Below are positions 12,400 to 20,740 of a stretch of 27,455 bases of DNA, in pieces. A program made the position numbers and the translations under genes. Position 1 is the first letter of the stretch, and each line of letters opens with the position of its first letter. Origin of the DNA: Caryophanales bacterium UBA782 (GTDB lineage Bacteria > Bacillota_I > Bacilli_A > RFN20 > CAG-826); NCBI GenBank assembly GCA_002296455.1, contig DBJG01000041.1, positions 1 through 27,455 on the forward strand. The letters are read 5' to 3'. A model generated the notes under the pieces. The model had not been told where the DNA came from, made no database searches, and saw only the letters and a program-made list of their open reading frames with translations.

Positions 12400-12764
12400 T
12401 TCCTGACTGGTTTTCGCTATTTTTCTATAAACAAGGCGACTATGCGAAAGCCCTTTTCCTATATTCAAACATCAATTGTCTACTACTAACGATTTTACGC
12501 TAGGAAAACCACGTTTTGGTGAACGCGCGACATTGGTTAATGCCAAAGAGAAGACATCGAAGAAGCAAATACATTAGAAAATACGAAAAAACCGAATCGA
12601 TTTCTTCATGGTAAACAGCATCATTAAAATTATTAAAATAAGGATAAATCGAGTCGTTTATTATTTGCTTATCGTCTATATAATTTCGCATTTTATTTGT
12701 TTTTAAATTCTCTAATTCTTAATAAATAAGGCTAATTTGTTTAGATTTTTCTATGTTTTCTTTC
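12400..12764. other. AT-rich intergenic region with possible decayed ORF
   Basis: No gene I can support lies here and no clear terminator for the hydrolase. The composition is visibly more AT-rich than the flanking genes. On the minus strand a 63-codon frame (12500-12691) has a protein-like N-terminal half (MRNYIDDKQIINDSIYPYF) but no ribosome site, and a stop lies 10 codons before its ATG. It may be a remnant of a decayed gene or chance. Confidence 0.3.
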
Positions 12765-12792
12765 TTGTTATTCTGAGAAAACATCCTATATT
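12765..12792 (+). promoter_or_regulatory. Candidate promoter for the secreted-protein/ABC cassette
   Basis: TTGTTA (12765-12770) and TATATT (12787-12792) are spaced 16 bp, about 30 nt before the first ATG of the cassette. GAGGGGGA (12808-12815) is the ribosome site. Confidence 0.45.
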
Positions 12793-12822
12793 GATAGTGT
12801 CCTTTACGAGGGGGACGGCATT

Positions 12823-13824
12823 ATGAAAATAAGACGTTATTTTGGGATTTTTGCAACGTTTTTATGTATGAGCAGCGTACCTAATGCTCAGAGCACAAAT
12901 GACGTGCTTTATCAAAGCAAGGTTTTTGATGGGAAATCTATTTCAAACGTTGTTAAATGCTGCAGCAATGGGGAGAAAACGTTCACTGTAGAATCAGCCA
13001 AAAAGGATTGGATGACCAAAAACACAATCACTTGGGAATGCTTAGAAATGAATCAATTGACGATTTATCAACCTCCAATACACACTCGAGTAATTAATAC
13101 AAAAATGACTATCGAAATTAATCCGAGCAAGATTAAACACCAGGTCGATGCGTTCGGATGGATGAATCCGGAAGATCCCGTGAGATTAAAATGGTTCGGA
13201 TTAGAATTTCAATTGGGACAGGCTTTTTCCAAACGCGGAAAATTGATTTACACGAGTAGCGATGACTGTTTTGGTAATGACAAAAACCATGAAGGATCTA
13301 TTGATAACTGCTACTATAATGGCAAGCTTTTGAATAACGGCGAAGACGTGTTGGTGCCAGTTGCTACTTATTACGCATTTCTACCGCTATCTTTTTATGG
13401 TGCAGGCGCTGTTTCTTCACAAAACGAAAGCTACCTTAGTCTTCCAGGCGATCGATTTCAATTATTGGTAAATAACTATCTGTCAACCAATAGTAAATCG
13501 TTTCAAGCATTATGGACTTTTAATTCCGATGATCAGTATAAATCTGATAGTGGTAGCGAATCTCAACGAATGTATGCATCCAATCTAGAGAAAACTATGC
13601 ATGAAGGTACAGATGCCGAATGCGGAAACGAACCTTTGAATTATTATCACCCATCGACAAACGCAATTAGTTTCTATTATTCATTTGCTTTCGGAGACGA
13701 ATCCTATTCGGAAAAGATGACTATGAAATTCAGTTCATTTGCTGAAGTCGGATATGGCGTAATTGGAAGTGCGAATGAAAGGGAGGGAGCGAATACGGGT
13801 GAAATTGAAATTAAGCTCAATTAA
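12823..13824 (+). CDS. Sec-exported protein of unknown function, ABC-cassette partner
   Basis: I do not recognise a family. The N-terminus is a Sec signal peptide: basic MKIRRY, a hydrophobic core at about residues 7-19, and a plausible cleavage site after A22 (PNA before QS). There is no lipobox, so it is probably released or wall-associated. The mature part (about 311 aa) is polar, rich in Ser, Asn and aromatic residues, and has six cysteines (C46, C47, C73, C149, C163, C267), allowing three disulfides. No enzyme motif or repeat is visible. It has a strong ribosome site and its own promoter. Its last 26 nt overlap the next gene, so it is translationally tied to the ABC components. It could be a substrate, a periplasm-side adaptor or a toxin; function is unknown. 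Confidence 0.8.
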   Translation: MKIRRYFGIFATFLCMSSVPNAQSTNDVLYQSKVFDGKSISNVVKCCSNGEKTFTVESAKKDWMTKNTITWECLEMNQLTIYQPPIHTRVINTKMTIEINPSKIKHQVDAFGWMNPEDPVRLKWFGLEFQLGQAFSKRGKLIYTSSDDCFGNDKNHEGSIDNCYYNGKLLNNGEDVLVPVATYYAFLPLSFYGAGAVSSQNESYLSLPGDRFQLLVNNYLSTNSKSFQALWTFNSDDQYKSDSGSESQRMYASNLEKTMHEGTDAECGNEPLNYYHPSTNAISFYYSFAFGDESYSEKMTMKFSSFAEVGYGVIGSANEREGANTGEIEIKLN

Positions 13825-15172
13825 TCGTACACGTGCGTTTCGTTTCGTAATTTCCTTCCTTTTTTCCTTTCTCTTCAGTTTCCTTTTTGCTGGCTTTATC
13901 GGCTTCTTAAACGCTGATGTCAAAGGCACGATTGACAACAATATTTTTGATAATTCCATTTATTATTTGAAGCCAAATAAAATCGGCGATCAAAGCAAAG
14001 CAGACATCGAAAAAACGGTTCATTCTTATTTTGGTGATGTCAAGCAATTCGTTGCTGAAACAAAGAATAAGGACGACGTTATTTCTTATTATCCGAAAGA
14101 GGATATCGAGAAGGGGTATTTTCAGTTGAATTTAGAGACATATCTACTTCTCGGGCGCCCGGATACGCTCGATTTTACTACCCCTTATGCGAGAATTACT
14201 CTTCCGACTAAAATCGTTGCATCGGTTCCTTATAAGTCGATTTATTTTTCTTCGTCCTTTGATTCTAGTGCGATTTCTAGTTGCATTCACGTCGATTTTC
14301 CGATTCAAGGTGATGGTGGTAACGTCTCTTTTAAAAGAATGAGCATTTACAAAAGGTCATTATATCAATTTGATAACTCTTCTTTAAAAAGGGATCTCGC
14401 CGATGACGAAATCGCTTGTTCGGCAAAATATTATGGTGATACGTTTTATTTCCCTACGATAAAAGGATATAAAATCGAAGGGATTCAAAAGCGGAACGCC
14501 CCTGACCTTCAATCCGTTTTCCCCGATTCTTTTCATGTTGTTGATATTGGTGAGGAACAAGATTATGTCTTGGTTGTCTCAGATCGTGTTTTCGATGTGT
14601 TATCGAAACAATTCGATTATTTTTTGGAGTGGGATGTTTTGTCTAATTCTACGAATCGTGGCACTTTACTTTCTTTACGAAAAAGCGAATTATTCTTCGT
14701 AGAATGCGTTTATAACCCAAAAGGAGTCGATTCAAAGGAGATTGAACGAGGACTTACCTTTTCTCTTTTTGAATTCTGGGAGACGGTTTATGTGCTGCTT
14801 GTTACTGCCGTATTCGTTGCGTATTTGTTCGCGGCATTGACTATCGTTTATTATCAAGAAAAGGACCACTTCACCCGTTCTTTCATGAGAAGCGGAACGA
14901 GGACGGGCATTTTCTTGGAACTGATTCTCACTGTTTTGCTGCCGACTTTATTGCCTATCCTCATTATCGCTGCTTCTCTTTCTAGCCAGCTAAATTTTTT
15001 CAGTCTTCTGAGGAGCCCGTATGAAGGCGTAATCATCGTCGCGCGCTTTGATCCCGTGTTCACGTGGCTACTCTTTTTGAGCCTAGGGGTCATTGTGATT
15101 TTCTTTGCCTACATCCTTATTGCCTATCGACCAAAACAATTGGTGAGGAACATTCGGAGGATTTCCGCATGA
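13799..15172 (+). CDS. FtsX/MacB-like ABC permease, stand-alone
   Basis: Integral membrane protein with the MacB-fold layout: TM1 at about residues 12-35, a long extracytoplasmic domain (about 36-328), then TM2 (330-352), TM3 (370-394) and TM4 (420-444) with a basic cytoplasmic tail (RPKQLVRNIRR). There is no ATPase domain. GTG 13799 is chosen because AGGGAGGGAG lies 9 nt upstream; ATG 13775 is an alternative without a ribosome site. The start lies inside the preceding secreted-protein gene and the stop overlaps the ATPase gene (ATGA). The extracytoplasmic domain matches nothing I know. With the permease half of the downstream fusion it probably forms a heterodimeric transmembrane unit. 457 aa. 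Confidence 0.8.
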   Translation: MKLKLSSINRTRAFRFVISFLFSFLFSFLFAGFIGFLNADVKGTIDNNIFDNSIYYLKPNKIGDQSKADIEKTVHSYFGDVKQFVAETKNKDDVISYYPKEDIEKGYFQLNLETYLLLGRPDTLDFTTPYARITLPTKIVASVPYKSIYFSSSFDSSAISSCIHVDFPIQGDGGNVSFKRMSIYKRSLYQFDNSSLKRDLADDEIACSAKYYGDTFYFPTIKGYKIEGIQKRNAPDLQSVFPDSFHVVDIGEEQDYVLVVSDRVFDVLSKQFDYFLEWDVLSNSTNRGTLLSLRKSELFFVECVYNPKGVDSKEIERGLTFSLFEFWETVYVLLVTAVFVAYLFAALTIVYYQEKDHFTRSFMRSGTRTGIFLELILTVLLPTLLPILIIAASLSSQLNFFSLLRSPYEGVIIVARFDPVFTWLLFLSLGVIVIFFAYILIAYRPKQLVRNIRRISA

Positions 15173-15750
15173 TCCGCGTAGAAAAACTAGGTATGCATAT
15201 CGGAGAAAGAACTCTATTTTCCGATTTATCGTTCACGCTTCCTGACACTGGATTAATTTTAATTGATGGCGAGAATGGGAGCGGGAAGACAACGCTTCTA
15301 CTGATTTTGGCGGGTTTGCTCAAACCAAACGAAGGCAAAATCTATTACGATGATGTCGATATGAGCGAATTCTCATTGGATAAAATTATTACAAGAAAAA
15401 AGAACGCCATTTATTTGGCGCCCAATGGTAATTTTGATAATGCGTTAACGATGATACAAAACATGAAACTCTTTGATACTGATTCTCTTGATAAAGCACC
15501 TTTCAAAGAACGCTACCCATCTTCTTTATCGGGTGGAGAAATGGAGATGTGCGTTGCTTATTTAGTGAGTCATACGCGAAAGAAAATCGTCTTCATGGAC
15601 GAAGGTCTGTTTTATTTGGACGAAGTGAACATCGAACAGATTTTTCATTTGCTTATGGAAGCGAGCAAAACGCGTCTTCTTGTGATGGCTTCTCCTCGGC
15701 GTGTCCCACTCCATTTTGACAAGATCATTCATATTGGGGGTAACAAATGA
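15169..15750 (+). CDS. ABC ATPase, degenerate (noncanonical site)
   Basis: Short ABC nucleotide-binding protein, 193 aa. Walker A GENGSGKTT (K40) and the signature LSGGE (120-124) are intact. Walker B ends IVFMDEGLF (D144, E145), with Gly where DEP normally has Pro. The Q-loop glutamine is not visible (the region reads YLAPNGNF), and the switch histidine is replaced (VMASPRR instead of VTHD). It is therefore likely to bind ATP but hydrolyse it poorly, like the degenerate half of asymmetric ABC pairs. CGGAGG lies 8 nt before the ATG, which overlaps the permease stop; its own stop overlaps the next ATG. The expected partner is the canonical ATPase domain of the next gene. Confidence 0.88.
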   Translation: MIRVEKLGMHIGERTLFSDLSFTLPDTGLILIDGENGSGKTTLLLILAGLLKPNEGKIYYDDVDMSEFSLDKIITRKKNAIYLAPNGNFDNALTMIQNMKLFDTDSLDKAPFKERYPSSLSGGEMEMCVAYLVSHTRKKIVFMDEGLFYLDEVNIEQIFHLLMEASKTRLLVMASPRRVPLHFDKIIHIGGNK

Positions 15751-17813
15751 CACTCATTGAAGGAAAAAATATCCGCAAAACGTTTGGAAAGAAAAACGTG
15801 CTCAATGACGTTTCGTTTTCTTTTCCTTCGAAGGGATTCTTTCTCATCAAGGGGAGCAATGGAGCGGGCAAGAGCACGCTTCTACGAATCATTGGCCTAT
15901 TGGATGATCGCTACGTAGGATCATTAATCGTTTGTGGGCGCGATATTTCTTCACTAAAAGAAAAAGAGAAAGCGGGATTACGCAAAAAATATTTTGCTTA
16001 CTTGTTCCAAGGAGATAACGACATATCCTTTTTGAATAGCAAAGAGAATTCTTTCTTTCGTGATGAATTATGGAAAAGCGAGAGAGAAGGGGAGAAGAAA
16101 GAAAGCCCTAGCCAGGGGGAAAGGGTTCTTGATTATCTTGAAGCGGCGATTCGTAGCAAGCGGAAAATCCTTCTTTTGGACGAACCAACCGCCAATTTAA
16201 GCGAGAAAAACGCGCTTAAAGTGATTGAGCGTTTGCAGTCCGCCTCTAAAGATAAACTCATTATCGTCGTTACTCACGATTCGCTGTTCTTCGAAGAAAA
16301 AGACAAATATGTTTTAGCGTTACAAGACGGATTGATTAAAGAAGATTCTTACGAGGATAAAGGACCGTGTGAGCCGACAAATCTTCTTAGAGAAAGAAGA
16401 GATTATAAATATTTCTTGGGCAAAAAGCTGTTCTTCCGTGATTTCTTCTCGTTTTTGATTGTCCTTATTTGCTCGCTTGCGTTTTTGTTTATGGGAAGCA
16501 CATATACCAATTGCTCATCCACGAATATTAAATATGAGATTTCTAATCTTCTCGAAGCGGGGGACGAAATCAGTCTTTCCACTGATGGGAAAAATCTCAT
16601 ACGCGGGGGAGGGGACGAATATGCTTTAAACCACAGCTCTTCTTTAATAGAGAAAGACTCTTTTAATCGTCTTTTGGATAGCAATATGGATTTTTGTGTC
16701 CAATCAGGCGATTCTCATTCGAATTATCGACGACTTGGTAGTGACACCGCTTGTTTGGTTAATGAATCGATGCTAGTAAGGGGTTATCGATTTAAAGGAA
16801 ATGCCATTTTGGTTGATGGGAGATATCTTCCATATGTAGTCGTGGACAAAGATCTAAATTCTCCAGTTGTGAACATAGATACGTATATGAATTACCCAGC
16901 GGTAGAGCCGTTCCATGCTTATGGTTTTATGTGGGAGAATCCAAATGTGGATTTCTCAAGCCGAGAAGGAATTGCAAAAACGCTGAATGATAATATTGAG
17001 CGAACGATCATATCCCCAACCATTTTAAAGGAGAGGGGGTATCAAAAAACGGTGGATATCAAAGGCGATGAAATTTTTTGTAGCGATGAAATGCGTTACT
17101 ATTTGCCCTCCTCGAGAACGCATTTTCTTGATTATTCTATTTTTGATTTTGGTTCCGCTTGGTCGGTATTCCCCGATTTTGGTTCGTTCTACGCATCAGG
17201 AGTTAATGTTCGTTATGACGCAGAAATTGCATCTTACCTACACGAAGAAGAAGCACTTGTCAGTGAAAAGCAGTTCCAGGCAATCAGTACAAAATTACCT
17301 TGGAAAAGCGTCACAATGTATATCCAAGATCCAAAGCGAGACGCCGATTTTATTTTTTCGGAGCACGCGGATATGAGTATGCATCTTAAAATCAAAAAGC
17401 ATACGCGAACGGATAGAGAACAAAGAATCATTGATCTTAGCGGCTGCTATGCCGTAAAAGATATCAATATGGCTTATTTGTTGCCTGTTTGCTGCGCGTT
17501 TTTCGTAATCGAAGCGATTGCTATTTCTTTGATGCTATATCGCTTAACGGAAAATCGAAGAGGGGATGCGCGTCTTCTTCTTTCTTTCGGATATACGCGA
17601 AACGCAGCTACGAAGATTTGCTTTCTTTCGGTAGTGATAGGGTCAATCGCTAGCGTGCTTTTAGGATTGGGGCTCATTCCTTTCGCGATGTCATGGATTT
17701 ATCGCACGCTGATATTTTTCGTTCCCGATGCATGTACAATCCTGCCTTTTTCATTGGATATTTTGACGAAGGTCCTTTTATACTTTTTCGCAAAGAAACG
17801 CTTATTTTCTTGA
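15747..17813 (+). CDS. ABC ATPase fused to FtsX/MacB-like permease
   Basis: Residues 1-205 are a canonical ABC ATPase: Walker A GSNGAGKST (K42), Q-loop Q88 (LFQGD), signature SPSQGER (S122-E125), Walker B LLLDEP (D145, E146) and switch H177 (VVTHD). A permease of MacB type follows: TM1 at about 232-251, an extracytoplasmic domain of about 320 residues, then TM2 (about 575-598) and TM3 (about 623-652). TM4 begins near 671 but the protein ends at 688 (LLYFFAKKRLFS), without the full helix and basic tail seen in the stand-alone permease. A late frameshift is possible. MacB-like N-terminal ATPase fusions are known, but pairing with a separate permease and a degenerate ATPase is uncommon to my knowledge. 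Confidence 0.85.
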   Translation: MTLIEGKNIRKTFGKKNVLNDVSFSFPSKGFFLIKGSNGAGKSTLLRIIGLLDDRYVGSLIVCGRDISSLKEKEKAGLRKKYFAYLFQGDNDISFLNSKENSFFRDELWKSEREGEKKESPSQGERVLDYLEAAIRSKRKILLLDEPTANLSEKNALKVIERLQSASKDKLIIVVTHDSLFFEEKDKYVLALQDGLIKEDSYEDKGPCEPTNLLRERRDYKYFLGKKLFFRDFFSFLIVLICSLAFLFMGSTYTNCSSTNIKYEISNLLEAGDEISLSTDGKNLIRGGGDEYALNHSSSLIEKDSFNRLLDSNMDFCVQSGDSHSNYRRLGSDTACLVNESMLVRGYRFKGNAILVDGRYLPYVVVDKDLNSPVVNIDTYMNYPAVEPFHAYGFMWENPNVDFSSREGIAKTLNDNIERTIISPTILKERGYQKTVDIKGDEIFCSDEMRYYLPSSRTHFLDYSIFDFGSAWSVFPDFGSFYASGVNVRYDAEIASYLHEEEALVSEKQFQAISTKLPWKSVTMYIQDPKRDADFIFSEHADMSMHLKIKKHTRTDREQRIIDLSGCYAVKDINMAYLLPVCCAFFVIEAIAISLMLYRLTENRRGDARLLLSFGYTRNAATKICFLSVVIGSIASVLLGLGLIPFAMSWIYRTLIFFVPDACTILPFSLDILTKVLLYFFAKKRLFS

Positions 17814-17883
17814 ACATGAGGCTTAAGAAGACGATTTGTAAGGCAAGATGTACCATTATTTCGTGAAAAAGAACAAATAACGA

Positions 17884-17913
17884 TTTTCAAACTCTCCATT
17901 CTTTTACTATCAT
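17884..17913 (+). promoter_or_regulatory. Candidate promoter for the MFS gene (leaderless)
   Basis: TTTTCA (17884-17889) and TATCAT (17908-17913) are spaced 18 bp. The -10 ends only 10 nt before the ATG at 17924 and no Shine-Dalgarno lies between, so the transcript would be essentially leaderless. Confidence 0.4.
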
Positions 17914-17923
17914 TGTTGCGTTT

Positions 17924-19267
17924 ATGAAGAAGCGTTTCTTGGATAAAAATGTTCACGTGGAGACGAAGAAGGCGCAACGGTATTATGCCTTGTCGTCTTT
18001 CTATGAAACGATGGTTTTTTCTTTCTTGACCTTGTTCTTAAACGAATGCAAGATGAGCTTAAGATGGGAAAATTGGATGCAGTCTTTGAGTCTTTTCTTG
18101 CCTCCTTTCATTGCTGCATTATCCATTTTTGTTTCTTCTTTTTTCGTTACGCATCACAAAGATAACCTAAAAGCGATGAGAGCGCTCACCCTTCTCTCCT
18201 TTCTTGTTCTTGTTGCTTTCTCATTGCTTGGCTTATTCTTGCCAAACGGAATCAATTCGGACGGGATGGTGACGAATTATCATCAGTATTATTCTTTGTT
18301 TGCGATGATGATGATTTTCCCTCCTTTGCTCGTGGGGTTACACTGGTCTTTCCTCTCATTTCAGATTTCGAATATCGCGGACATTAATTATGTGGAAAAA
18401 ACGCGCTTCGGCCACGTCTGTATCTTTGGGCCCATCGTTTCGATGCTCATTTCTCCCTTTGCTGGGTATATCGCCGAAAGCCTTTTTGCTTCTTATTACG
18501 GGTATTTGTTCCTCTTTTTAGTCGCTTCCCCGTTGTTACTATTAGAATTTGCGTTCACTTTTTCTTTCAAAAGCTACGATCCTTCCTTATTTCATAACGA
18601 TGAGGAAGAGAAAACATCTTATAAGCAACTCTTTTCGAATCACGCCTATCGCCGATACTTGCTCATCGCGATGATTTGGATTCCTTCCATTTGGGCAGGC
18701 GCTTCCTTGGTGTCAAGTTATTGGGCTAGCTTGGAAGGGGCGAATTCCATGAACGCGTTCAACCCTTTGATGTATGGCGTTTTCCTGGCTTTCTCCTCAC
18801 TAATTGAAGCGATATTCGTCTATTTCAATACGAAGGTTGGTTTTGGGAAACGCCTCGTTTTTTCGATGAATTTGGCGCTTTTTCTTCTTTTCTTGGGTGC
18901 TTTAGGGTTCGCTATTCTTTCCTATTTTTTCCGTGTTCCGCCAGAAAGCGGATATTCGCTCGCCCTTCTCATCATCTTTTTACATTCCTTCAAAGGCATT
19001 TCTAATGGCTTGTACTGTACTTCCAATTTGGCGATGCTTCATCATATTTTGGGGCCGAAGCAAAGGCGAAAAGCGGTATTTATCGCACCTATGATATATC
19101 AATTCATCAATGCCTTTTTGCAACTTGCCTATCCGTTTTTGAACGACATGCGGTATGCCTCGTTTTTTGCTTTGGCGGGCATCATTTTCTTTGGATTTAT
19201 CCTTTCTTTGTTCCAAGATGGCCCTCTATTGCATTGGAAAATGAATCAAAACGAGGAATCGGATTGA
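17924..19267 (+). CDS. MFS-type multi-pass transporter
   Basis: 447-aa, very hydrophobic protein with about twelve predicted membrane spans, a short basic N-terminus (MKKRFLDKN) and a hydrophilic loop near the middle (HNDEEEKTSYKQLF, about residues 225-238) separating two six-helix halves. This is the architecture of the major facilitator superfamily. No substrate-specific motif is recognised, so sugar, drug or peptide transport cannot be distinguished. It lies 110 nt after the ABC cassette and seems to have its own leaderless promoter, so I do not count it as part of that operon. It converges on nfnB across a terminator hairpin. Confidence 0.75.
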   Translation: MKKRFLDKNVHVETKKAQRYYALSSFYETMVFSFLTLFLNECKMSLRWENWMQSLSLFLPPFIAALSIFVSSFFVTHHKDNLKAMRALTLLSFLVLVAFSLLGLFLPNGINSDGMVTNYHQYYSLFAMMMIFPPLLVGLHWSFLSFQISNIADINYVEKTRFGHVCIFGPIVSMLISPFAGYIAESLFASYYGYLFLFLVASPLLLLEFAFTFSFKSYDPSLFHNDEEEKTSYKQLFSNHAYRRYLLIAMIWIPSIWAGASLVSSYWASLEGANSMNAFNPLMYGVFLAFSSLIEAIFVYFNTKVGFGKRLVFSMNLALFLLFLGALGFAILSYFFRVPPESGYSLALLIIFLHSFKGISNGLYCTSNLAMLHHILGPKQRRKAVFIAPMIYQFINAFLQLAYPFLNDMRYASFFALAGIIFFGFILSLFQDGPLLHWKMNQNEESD

Positions 19268-19284
19268 TTCCGTATGGCTGCATA

Positions 19285-19316
19285 AAAGAAAAAAGGCCAA
19301 GTTTTTCGCTTGGCCT
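19285..19316 (-). terminator. Intrinsic terminator of the nadK-nfnAB operon
   Basis: On the minus strand AGGCCAAG and CTTGGCCT form an 8-bp stem with a 7-nt loop (19294-19316), followed by TTTTTTCTTTT. The T-run is only on this strand, so it mainly serves nfnB; it may also slow the converging MFS transcript. Confidence 0.8.
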
Positions 19317-19329
19317 AATATCAGGAAAC

Positions 19330-20739
19330 TTATTTCTTTCCTGTAATGTATTCGTGAATGGCTTCTGCCGCGGATTTACCAGCGCCCATCGCAAGGATGA
19401 CGGTCGCTGCGCCTGTGACGGCATCGCCGCCTGCATAAACGCCTTCTTTGGTCGTTTCTCCGCTTTCGCCCTTGGTGATGATGCAACCATGTGGGTTGGT
19501 CTCTAATCCAGCGGTGGTGTTTTTGATGAGTGGGTTTGGCGAAGTTCCGATCGCTTCGATAACAACGTCGACATCGAGGGTAAATTCGCTGCCTTTGATG
19601 GCAACTGGCCTCCTACGGCCACTTGCATCAGGCTCACCGAGCTCCATTTTCACGCAGCGGATACCTTTAACCATGAGATTATCATCGCCAAGGATTTCAA
19701 CAGGGTTATTGAGAAGACGGAAGTCGATTCCCTCTTCCATCGCGTGTTCGACTTCCTCCTTACGGGCGGGAAGTTCTTCAAGACTGCGGCGATAGATGAT
19801 ATAAACTTTCTCCGCGCCAAGCCTCATTGCACAGCGGCAAGCGTCCATCGCGACGTTTCCTCCGCCGACAACGGCGACGGCTTTTCCGTGCATAATCGGG
19901 GTCTCGCTATCGTCGAGATAGGCTTTCATGAGGTTGATGCGGGTTAAGAATTCGTTCGCGCTATAAACGCCTTTGAGGTTCTCTCCTGGGATCCCCATAA
20001 AGCGGGGGAGCCCTGCGCCACTTCCGATGAAGACGGCCTCATATCCATCCTCTTTCATGAGTTCATCGATGGAGAAGGTTTTTCCGATGACGACATCGGT
20101 GCGGATTTCCACGCCCATCTTCTTCAAGTTCTCAACTTCGTTTTGAACAATGGATTTAGGGAGACGGAATTCAGGGATGCCGTAGGAAAGAACGCCACCC
20201 GCGAGGTGAAGCGCCTCGAAAACGGTGACTTCATATCCGAGCTTGGCTAAATCCCCTGCGCAGGTAAGCCCCGAAGGACCACTTCCGACAACGGCGACTT
20301 TATGGCCGTTATGAGCAGGTTTCTTGAATTCGACGAGGTGATTCTCTCTTGCATAATCGGCAACGAATCTCTCTAAGCGGCCAATCGCGACTGGATCACA
20401 TTTGATTTTTGGGTTCGCGGAACGGATGCAATATTTCTCACATTGGGATTCTTGCGGACAAACACGCCCACAGATGCTCGAAAGAGAAGAAGCCTCCAAT
20501 AAGACGTCATTTGCGCCTTTTAAGTCATTCTCGCGGATTTTCGCGATAAATGCAGGAATATTAATGTGAACAGGGCAGCCACTCACGCAGTGGGGGACTT
20601 TGCAGTTTAAGCAGCGATTCGCTTCATCTAAAGCGAGCTCCATGGTGTAGCCAGTGGCGACTTCTTTGAAATTGTGAGCACGCACGCTCGGCTCTTGGCT
20701 TGGCATCGCGTTTTTTATTTTACTTGGATTGAAGGCCAT
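19330..20739 (-). CDS. nfnB: NfnB-type NADPH:ferredoxin oxidoreductase large subunit (GltD-like)
   Basis: FAD-dependent subunit related to glutamate synthase small chain. Two N-terminal ferredoxin-like clusters are marked by C43, C46, C51, C55 and C90, C94, C100, C104. The FAD site GSGPSG is at residues 152-157 and the NADPH site GGGNVAMD lies further on. With NfnA it is expected to form the electron-bifurcating enzyme that links reduced ferredoxin plus NADH to NADP+ reduction in anaerobes. ATG 20739 has GGAGG about 8 nt upstream and lies 1 nt after the nfnA stop. 469 aa, normal. No large glutamate synthase subunit is present, which argues against a GltD role. SudA (sulfide dehydrogenase) is the main alternative name for the same pair. 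Confidence 0.87.
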   Translation of the reverse strand: MAFNPSKIKNAMPSQEPSVRAHNFKEVATGYTMELALDEANRCLNCKVPHCVSGCPVHINIPAFIAKIRENDLKGANDVLLEASSLSSICGRVCPQESQCEKYCIRSANPKIKCDPVAIGRLERFVADYARENHLVEFKKPAHNGHKVAVVGSGPSGLTCAGDLAKLGYEVTVFEALHLAGGVLSYGIPEFRLPKSIVQNEVENLKKMGVEIRTDVVIGKTFSIDELMKEDGYEAVFIGSGAGLPRFMGIPGENLKGVYSANEFLTRINLMKAYLDDSETPIMHGKAVAVVGGGNVAMDACRCAMRLGAEKVYIIYRRSLEELPARKEEVEHAMEEGIDFRLLNNPVEILGDDNLMVKGIRCVKMELGEPDASGRRRPVAIKGSEFTLDVDVVIEAIGTSPNPLIKNTTAGLETNPHGCIITKGESGETTKEGVYAGGDAVTGAATVILAMGAGKSAAEAIHEYITGKK

Positions 20740-20740
20740 T

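Noticed and set aside
12823..15750. Lactococcin-972-type bacteriocin locus
   Set aside because: The order secreted product, multi-TM protein, ABC ATPase is similar, but the secreted protein is about three times too long and both membrane proteins have MacB-like rather than seven-TM layout.
17924..19267. MFS gene as fifth member of the ABC cassette
   Set aside because: A 110-nt gap and its own -10/-35 argue for a separate unit; still possible as a functional neighbour.
19330..20739. Glutamate synthase small subunit (gltD)
   Set aside because: No large subunit is nearby, and the gene is coupled to an NfnA-like protein with the Asp/3-Cys cluster site, which fits NfnB better.
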